A DNA stretch of 64,000 bases. Source: Candidatus Eisenbergiella intestinipullorum (lineage in GTDB: Bacteria > Bacillota > Clostridia > Lachnospirales > Lachnospiraceae). The translations under genes and the position numbers were made by a program. Location: positions 62,001-126,000 of the forward strand of contig DWWH01000022.1 of NCBI GenBank assembly GCA_019119815.1, written 5' to 3'. Positions within the stretch are counted from its first letter, which is position 1. Each line of letters begins with the position of its first letter. Positions 58,028 to 64,000 of the stretch are shown here, piece by piece. The notes under the pieces were generated by a model. It had not been told where the DNA came from. It saw only the letters and a program-made list of their open reading frames with translations, and did not search any database.

Positions 58028-61000
58028 ATGGATCAAAATAAAATCTGGGAAAGCTTCAACCTGAAAACGGAAAAGCAGAATCCCCGCTGCCTGGCGGTGA
58101 ACACGGTTCTTGCCGGAAAATATCTGGTTGGCCCGGTGCTGGGCGAAGGGGGATTTGGAATTACCTATGCGGGTTACGACCTGAACATGGAAACCCGAAT
58201 CGCGATTAAGGAATATTTTCCGGTAGAATTGGTCACAAGGGATACTACCAGACGGACGGTGGGTAAAGATGGAACGGCGTCCGGCGGCCAGGTTTCCGAA
58301 AGCGCTTCCACGTCCGGCGGCGGGAGCGACCGTGTGATCTCCTTAAGCGGCGAAAAGAGCAAAACATACCAGCAGGGCCTGAAAAAATATGTGGACGAGG
58401 CCAGAAATGTTTCACAGTTCGCGGACATCCCCGGCATCGTGTCGGTGAAGGATTTCTTTTATGAAAACGACACAGCTTACATCGTGATGGAGTACATAGA
58501 GGGAGTCAGTCTGAAGGAATATCTGAAGCAGAAAGGCGGGAAGGTATCGGAGGAAGAGGCTCTCGCAATTCTTCGCCCGGTGCTGGAGGCGCTGGAGAAG
58601 GTGCACGCGGCGGGGATCGTACACAGAGACATCAGCCCGGATAATATTATGCTGACCTTTACGGAAAAAGAGAAAGCGGAACAGGCATCTGCATCTGATA
58701 CCGCGTCTACTTCGGCGTCAACCGCCGTTTACGGTAACATCAGCGCGGTGAAGCTCATCGACTTCGGCGCGGCCCGCATGACCTCCAAAAACGACCAGAA
58801 GTCCCTGACTATTATTCTGAAACACGGCTACGCTCCGGAGGAGCAGTATCGCTCCCACGGAGAACAGGGGCCATGGACGGACGTGTATGCCCTCTGCGCG
58901 GTGCTATATAGGATGCTCACCGGAAAAGTCCCGGAGCCTGCCATGGACCGGCTTTTTTCTGATGGGTTAAAGAGTCCGGAAGAGCTGGGTGTGAAGGTCA
59001 GTCCGGCGGTGTCCGAAGCGGTTATGAAGGGCCTGGCGGTGAAGAAGGAAGACCGGATCCAAAGCGTGCGGGAATTGATGGACGCGCTGTATGCGGGAAA
59101 GAAGCTGAAAAGGCGCGGAAACGGAAAGCTGTCCCGCCCGGCGCTGGTTGCGGCGGCAGCGGCGGGCGTGTTGATTTTGATTGTGGCCGCTGTGGGAATC
59201 GGAATGGCCTTCCGTGACGGAAACGGGATGAAGATGGAAGATGCCGGAGCAGGTCAGGATGATTTGACGGAGAACGCGATCCAGGGCGGCGCGGACAGCC
59301 AGATACAGAATCCGGAAGCGGGAGAGGCTTCCCCTGGCAATGTTTCCGGAACGGGTCAGACGGATGAAGGAGAAAACACGGTTCTGCTGGAAGAAGCGGA
59401 GGAAGAGGAGATTGCCTTTTACAGTCCGCAGAACGCCATTTCCGGAAACATCCAGTCTCCAATCCTGATGTGCCTGCCGGACGGGAGTGTGAAAGCGTTT
59501 GGAGACAATTCCGCAGGACAGTGCCGGGTGGATAACTGGGGAGATGTAGTCGCGGTTTCCGTGAATGTGACTCAGTCTCTGGGACTTGACGCCAACGGAA
59601 CCGTTTACGCGGCAGGGGATAATTCGATGGGTGAGTGCGATGTTGATACGTGGAGCGACATCGTTGCGGTAGCGGCCGGTTTTTACGCAAGCTTCGGCCT
59701 GAAAACGGATGGTACGGTTGTGGCCTGCGGAGATGTGGAAAGGTATGCGGAAGCGCTGGAAAGCTGGAAGGATATCAAGGCGATCACGGCCTTCCCGGGA
59801 AATTATTACGGCCTGGTAGGGTTGGACCGGAACGGGAATATTTTCTGCGCAGGCTTTGACGAAGAGATGCCGCAGGTGACGGGCTGGGAGGATGTGGAAC
59901 AGATCAGCATAAATAAAAGGGGAGAACAGTTCACGCTTGCGGGCATCCGGGAGGATGGATCTATTGTCTCCCGCAGGCTGACGGTGGATGAGTCGTCGCA
60001 GGAATATGATGAGCTGGAAACCTGGACAGGAATGAAGCAGTTCAGCATGAACACGCCTGTTCTCGGCGTGCGAAAGGACGGGACGGTGGCCTGTTCCTCT
60101 GGCGCGGGAGAGGCGGTTCAGGCGGAGCTGGCGTCCTGGAGCGAAATGGAGGCAGTTACCTCCATCGACCAGAGCGGCGGCATATATGTGGTAGGGATTA
60201 CGCAGGACGGAGAGATCAGGGAATACAGAGAGAACACAGGAAACGCCTCTCTGGAAGAAATGAAAAATCTGAAATGGGTTCATGTTCTTCCGGATGAGGC
60301 AGGCAGTATTGCCGCAGGAACCACGGATGGGCGTCTGCTGACCTACGGACAGGACTGGCTCCTGCCGACGCTGGAAATGAGCCTGCGCGAGATGGGAGCC
60401 GATCCGGCGACACTGGCCGGGATGGAGGGCCGCAGGACTTTTTTCAGTGAAGACGGAAGCGTCTTTGGAGTGGGATATATGGACCGCGCTTCCTGGAGCG
60501 AAACCGGTGTGAAAAAGGTGGTGGAGTTATGGGATTATCTCACCTACCAGCAGATGAGCTCAGGCGCATATGCGCTGTTGATGGAGGACGGAAGCGTCCG
60601 CATCCGCACCGTGGATGATGAACTGGAGGGAAGCGGGATCGATCTGGAGAAATGGCTGGGGGAATTAAAAGAGGCAGAGAAATGGACGGATGTCAGGGAA
60701 CTTTGTTGGAGCAGGAGCAGAGCAACACTGTATGGACTGCATGAGGACGGCTCTGTATCCGCTTCTGTCGGCCAGGGATTTTCAGCAGAAGGCCGGAAGA
60801 TAGAAAAAATAGAGGAACAAAACGGCGTTTTGGCAGGAATGACAGAGGATGGGAAAATGATCCTCCTCCGTTTCAATGAGGATGCGGAAGAAATGGGACT
60901 GAAAGCGGCTGAACTCTGGGAGGGCGTGGCGGACTTTGCGTTGGGAGACAGCCATATCGTCGGCCTGCTGGAGGACGGTACGGTTGTGGCTGCGGGCAGC

Positions 61001-61123
61001 AACCACGCGGGACAGTGCGATGTGGAGGACTGGAAAAATATCGTTTTCATCACGACAGGAAGAAGCTGTACCCTCGGCATTACCGCGGACGGCGACCTGA
61101 AAATAGCCGGTTCCCTGTACTGA
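58028..61123 (+). CDS. Receptor Ser/Thr kinase with RCC1-type propeller, D
   Basis: 1031 residues, no zinc ribbon, opening MDQNKIWESF. Kinase domain about 30-345 (GEGGFGITY, AIKEYFP, HRDISPDNIM near 200, DFGAAR) with a shorter 26-residue Ser/Gly-rich insert before helix C and a Ser/Thr/Ala-rich insert before DFG. Membrane segment about 372-394, acidic stalk, then RCC1-like repeats ending AGSLY. AGGAGA precedes the ATG and the gene follows copy C at 39 nt, so C, D and E form one transcription unit. Its kinase half is nearly identical in DNA to copy C. Confidence 0.93.
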   Translation: MDQNKIWESFNLKTEKQNPRCLAVNTVLAGKYLVGPVLGEGGFGITYAGYDLNMETRIAIKEYFPVELVTRDTTRRTVGKDGTASGGQVSESASTSGGGSDRVISLSGEKSKTYQQGLKKYVDEARNVSQFADIPGIVSVKDFFYENDTAYIVMEYIEGVSLKEYLKQKGGKVSEEEALAILRPVLEALEKVHAAGIVHRDISPDNIMLTFTEKEKAEQASASDTASTSASTAVYGNISAVKLIDFGAARMTSKNDQKSLTIILKHGYAPEEQYRSHGEQGPWTDVYALCAVLYRMLTGKVPEPAMDRLFSDGLKSPEELGVKVSPAVSEAVMKGLAVKKEDRIQSVRELMDALYAGKKLKRRGNGKLSRPALVAAAAAGVLILIVAAVGIGMAFRDGNGMKMEDAGAGQDDLTENAIQGGADSQIQNPEAGEASPGNVSGTGQTDEGENTVLLEEAEEEEIAFYSPQNAISGNIQSPILMCLPDGSVKAFGDNSAGQCRVDNWGDVVAVSVNVTQSLGLDANGTVYAAGDNSMGECDVDTWSDIVAVAAGFYASFGLKTDGTVVACGDVERYAEALESWKDIKAITAFPGNYYGLVGLDRNGNIFCAGFDEEMPQVTGWEDVEQISINKRGEQFTLAGIREDGSIVSRRLTVDESSQEYDELETWTGMKQFSMNTPVLGVRKDGTVACSSGAGEAVQAELASWSEMEAVTSIDQSGGIYVVGITQDGEIREYRENTGNASLEEMKNLKWVHVLPDEAGSIAAGTTDGRLLTYGQDWLLPTLEMSLREMGADPATLAGMEGRRTFFSEDGSVFGVGYMDRASWSETGVKKVVELWDYLTYQQMSSGAYALLMEDGSVRIRTVDDELEGSGIDLEKWLGELKEAEKWTDVRELCWSRSRATLYGLHEDGSVSASVGQGFSAEGRKIEKIEEQNGVLAGMTEDGKMILLRFNEDAEEMGLKAAELWEGVADFALGDSHIVGLLEDGTVVAAGSNHAGQCDVEDWKNIVFITTGRSCTLGITADGDLKIAGSLY

Positions 61124-61158
61124 CGGAAACGGATAAAAGCGGAGATGGGAGAAGGATG

Positions 61159-64000
61159 ATGGATCAGAATCAAATCTGGGAAAGCTTCGGAATCAAAACA
61201 GACAAACAGAATCCCCGCGCCCTGGCGGTGAACACAGTCCTTGCCGGAAAGTATCTGGTTGGCCCGGTGTTGGGTGAAGGGGGCTTTGGGATTACCTATG
61301 CTGGATACGACCTGAATATGGAAACCAGGATTGCGATCAAGGAATACTTTCCGGTGGAGCTGGTCACAAGGGATACCACCCGGCGGAGTGCGGGCGATAG
61401 CGGTGCGGTATCCGGCAGCGGAGCGTCTGTAAACGGTATCTCCGCGTCCGACAAGCTGGCATCCGGCAGCGGACCGTCAGCAGACGGCGTTTCCTCTTCC
61501 GGCGGCGGGAGCGACCGCGTCATTTCCTTAAGCGGTGAGAAAAGCAAAACCTACCAGCAGGGCCTGAAAAAATATGTGGATGAAGCCCGCAACGTATCCC
61601 AGTTCGCGGGCATCCCCGGCATCGTGTCGGTGAAGGATTTCTTTTACGAAAACAATACCGCCTATATCGTGATGGAGTACATAGAGGGAATCAGCCTGAA
61701 AGAATATCTGAAGCAGAAGGGCGGGAAGGTATCGGAGGAAGAAGCTCTCGCCATCCTTCGGCCGGTGCTGGAAGCGTTGGAAAAGGTGCACGCAGCGGGG
61801 ATTGTGCATCGGGACATCAGCCCGGACAACATCATGCTGACCTTTGCGGAACAGGGAAAGGCGGAACAGTTGTCTGTGTCCAATACCACATCCCATACCG
61901 TGTCCGCTGCGTCAGGCACGGCACCCGCCGCCATTTATGGAAACATCAGCGCAGTAAAGCTCATCGACTTCGGTGCGGCCCGCATGACATCAAAGAACGA
62001 CCAGAAGTCTCTGACTATCATCTTAAAACACGGCTACGCCCCGGAAGAACAGTACCGCTCCCATGGCGAACAGGGGCCGTGGACGGATGTGTACGCCCTT
62101 TGCGCTGTCCTTTACCGGATGCTCACCGGAAAGGTCCCGGAGCCTGCCATGGACCGACTTTTTTCCGATGGGTTAAAACGCCCGGAGGAGTTGGGAGTGA
62201 AGGTCAGCCCTGCCGTGTCCGAGACCATCATGCGTGGCCTGGCGGTGAAGAAGGAAGACCGGATTCAGTCTGTGCGGGAGCTGATGGATGCCCTGTATGC
62301 GGGCAAGAAGCTGAAAAAGAAAGGAAAGCAGATTCAGATTGGAAAACATCCCATTTCCGCCCGCGCGGCGGCGCTGGCTGTTGGCTGCGTGTTCATCCTT
62401 GCGGCGGGGATTGCTGCCGTCGGAATTGGCCTGTCCGGCCGGAATACGCCCTCTGCCGCTGTGGCGGATGGACTGGAAGCAGCCGTTACGGATGGGACAG
62501 GAGCGCCGGAATCAGGACAGACGGGAAGAACCGATGCGGACGGAACGGCTTTGCCGGAAGCAGTGGACGGGACTGCCGCAGCTGAAACGGTTCCGGCCTC
62601 AGGAACCGGACAGGCGCCGGAGGGAGCCGAAACCCTGATGTTGGAGGAAAAAGCGTACGAACCGGGCGAGCAGATTGTCTGGCCGAAGGCGGAAACCATG
62701 ATTGCAGGTGGATACAAGCATCTGGTTTCCCTGCGTGATGACGGGACTGTTCTGGTGGCGGGAGATAATGGCGCAGGACAATGTAATGTGCAGGACTGGG
62801 AGTCCGTCGCTGCTGTCTACGCACATGATTCGATTACGGCGGGTCTGCGTACGGACGGTACGGTGGTAGTGGCAGGCCGGGAGGCATTGAGTGAAAGTGT
62901 TTCTTCCTGGGAGGAAGTGACCATGCTGGCGTTGGGAATCAACCATATCCTCGGCCTGACGCAGGACGGTAGGGTTCTTTCTGCCGGAACCAATCAGGAA
63001 GGCTGCTGCGAGACAGGAGACTGGGAAAATATCGTGTCCATTTGGGCGGACGACTACCTTTCCGTCGGTATCCGGGAGGACGGGAGCGTGGTGCTTGCCG
63101 GTATGGCCGCAGACACGGAGGAAGAACAGAAAGCAGCTGAGGAGGAACTCGCGTCCTGGACGGGGATACGTCAGATTGTGGTATACAACAATATTTTTTA
63201 TGGCCTGAAGCAGGACGGCACGGTAGTATGCGCCGGAAGGGAAGACGAAAGTCTGAGACAGCAGATTTCCGGATGGAGCGGTATCCGTTCCCTGTCTGTG
63301 GGAGACGGTTTTGTGGCAGGCCTGAGAGAGGACGGTACAGTGGCCGCCGTTCAGTATAGCATAAACGACCAGAGGGCAGAGGTGACGCAGTGGAAGGATG
63401 TGGCCGCGCTGACCGGAACAATGTACAATCTGGCGGCGCTGCTTGAGAACGGAAGGATTCTGGTAACGGAACCATCGCGCAGCGGAAACTGTACGATGGA
63501 GGAAATCCTTTCGCTGTCCGATGCGGTTCAGGCGGCATGGCAGGGTGACAGTCTGGCGGTACTCTGTCAGGACGGAGCGGTCAGAAATACAGGGTATGTG
63601 GAATATTACAGAGATGAAACAACGGAAATAAATGAATGGCAGGATATTTCCGCTATCGCAGCCGCTGGCATAACAATGGGAGGCATCCGAAGGGACGGAA
63701 CGGTAACGAGAACGGCTTTCGGGGGAGCCAGCGTATCCAATGCTCTGATCGAGGAACTCGGCTGGGAAGAGGCGGCCAGAGTGGCGAAGGAGAGAAAAGC
63801 GCAGACGCCCGATCTGATCTCCGGTTGGACGAACGTAAAGGAACTTTCCTTCTCAGAAGGCCATGCGGCAGCCCTCTTGACGGACGGAACCGCTGCAGCG
63901 GCCGGTTTTCCGGAGGATCAGTCGAGTGTGGACTATCGCACCGGCCTGACGCTGGACGGCTCCTGCCAGGTAGACGGCTGGTCGGACCTGAAGCAGGTGC
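61159..64000 (+). CDS. Receptor Ser/Thr kinase with RCC1-type propeller, E (cut by window end)
   Basis: At least 947 residues, open to the window edge. Opening MDQNQIWESFGIKTDK; kinase domain with all core motifs (HRDISPDNIM near 216, DFGAAR, DVYAL), a 44-residue Ser/Gly-rich insert before helix C and a variable Ser/Thr insert before DFG. Membrane segment about 403-428; Ala/Thr/Glu-rich stalk; then RCC1-like strands (DDGTVLVAGDNGAGQC and others). The C-terminal end lies outside. GGGAGA is 6 nt before the second ATG, used here as in D. It follows D at 35 nt. Confidence 0.92.
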   Translation, partial: MDQNQIWESFGIKTDKQNPRALAVNTVLAGKYLVGPVLGEGGFGITYAGYDLNMETRIAIKEYFPVELVTRDTTRRSAGDSGAVSGSGASVNGISASDKLASGSGPSADGVSSSGGGSDRVISLSGEKSKTYQQGLKKYVDEARNVSQFAGIPGIVSVKDFFYENNTAYIVMEYIEGISLKEYLKQKGGKVSEEEALAILRPVLEALEKVHAAGIVHRDISPDNIMLTFAEQGKAEQLSVSNTTSHTVSAASGTAPAAIYGNISAVKLIDFGAARMTSKNDQKSLTIILKHGYAPEEQYRSHGEQGPWTDVYALCAVLYRMLTGKVPEPAMDRLFSDGLKRPEELGVKVSPAVSETIMRGLAVKKEDRIQSVRELMDALYAGKKLKKKGKQIQIGKHPISARAAALAVGCVFILAAGIAAVGIGLSGRNTPSAAVADGLEAAVTDGTGAPESGQTGRTDADGTALPEAVDGTAAAETVPASGTGQAPEGAETLMLEEKAYEPGEQIVWPKAETMIAGGYKHLVSLRDDGTVLVAGDNGAGQCNVQDWESVAAVYAHDSITAGLRTDGTVVVAGREALSESVSSWEEVTMLALGINHILGLTQDGRVLSAGTNQEGCCETGDWENIVSIWADDYLSVGIREDGSVVLAGMAADTEEEQKAAEEELASWTGIRQIVVYNNIFYGLKQDGTVVCAGREDESLRQQISGWSGIRSLSVGDGFVAGLREDGTVAAVQYSINDQRAEVTQWKDVAALTGTMYNLAALLENGRILVTEPSRSGNCTMEEILSLSDAVQAAWQGDSLAVLCQDGAVRNTGYVEYYRDETTEINEWQDISAIAAAGITMGGIRRDGTVTRTAFGGASVSNALIEELGWEEAARVAKERKAQTPDLISGWTNVKELSFSEGHAAALLTDGTAAAAGFPEDQSSVDYRTGLTLDGSCQVDGWSDLKQV

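Noticed and set aside
47126..64000. Repeated short DNA motifs as a CRISPR or satellite array
   Set aside because: They are in-frame codons of RCC1-like protein repeats with varied spacing, not DNA-level repeats.

Overview
The window reads as chromosome of a fairly GC-rich, Gram-positive, Clostridia-type bacterium, most like Lachnospiraceae. The reasons are an hprK-glk-murB-rapZ-whiA-crh cluster, a Crh-like HPr under HprK, class II aldolase, ATP-dependent PEP carboxykinase, strong AGGAGG ribosome sites, and paired WYL/DUF3795 genes. I see no rRNA, tRNA, CRISPR array or transposase.

Layout. 0-3.2 kb: a GH127 glycosidase and a YitT-type membrane protein. 3.2-6.5 kb (minus): pyrG with a translationally coupled DUF1846 gene. 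6.6-11.3 kb: ftsH with a very long disordered tail, then uvrC. 11.4-16.6 kb: the hprK-glk-murB-rapZ-whiA-crh run, linking carbon catabolite control to cell-wall synthesis. 16.7-22.1 kb: lipid kinase, fba, and a LacI regulator beside a GH42 beta-galactosidase. 22.1-30.3 kb: two WYL regulator/DUF3795 pairs, a GyrI-like protein, a frameshifted AAA/DUF4143 ATPase, pckA, and a strikingly structured RNA with a leader peptide in front of a small CD3324-like gene. 30.3-39.7 kb: an AT-richer, partly decayed accessory stretch with a RelB/YoeB module (toxin frameshifted), a fused and nonsense-broken ABC exporter, a duplicated promoter/operator, a WG-repeat remnant and several unrecognised genes.

39.9-64 kb is one large phospho-signalling locus, all on the plus strand: PP2C, zinc-ribbon FHA, vWA-TM-FHA, kinase-FHA, PP2C, FHA, TM-FHA, receptor kinase, TM-FHA, then four more receptor kinases in tandem. 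Each of the five receptor kinases has a cytoplasmic Ser/Thr kinase domain, one membrane segment and a large predicted extracellular RCC1-type beta-propeller. The last four share almost the same kinase half (long near-identical DNA) but have diverged propellers and variable Ser/Gly-rich inserts inside the kinase. One of them carries a frameshift plus a substitution in a core kinase motif. The set resembles an expanded version of the vWA/PP2C/kinase triads known from TerY-P systems, with many sensors feeding one set of phosphatases and FHA readers. This is the best candidate for an undescribed system here; the structured RNA at 27.4-27.7 kb is second.

Gene ends were chosen from ribosome sites and family N-termini. 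Five loci look broken (AAA/DUF4143, YoeB, the ABC exporter, the WG fragment, one receptor kinase). Two of them lack exactly one A in an A run, so sequencing error must be excluded before calling them pseudogenes.
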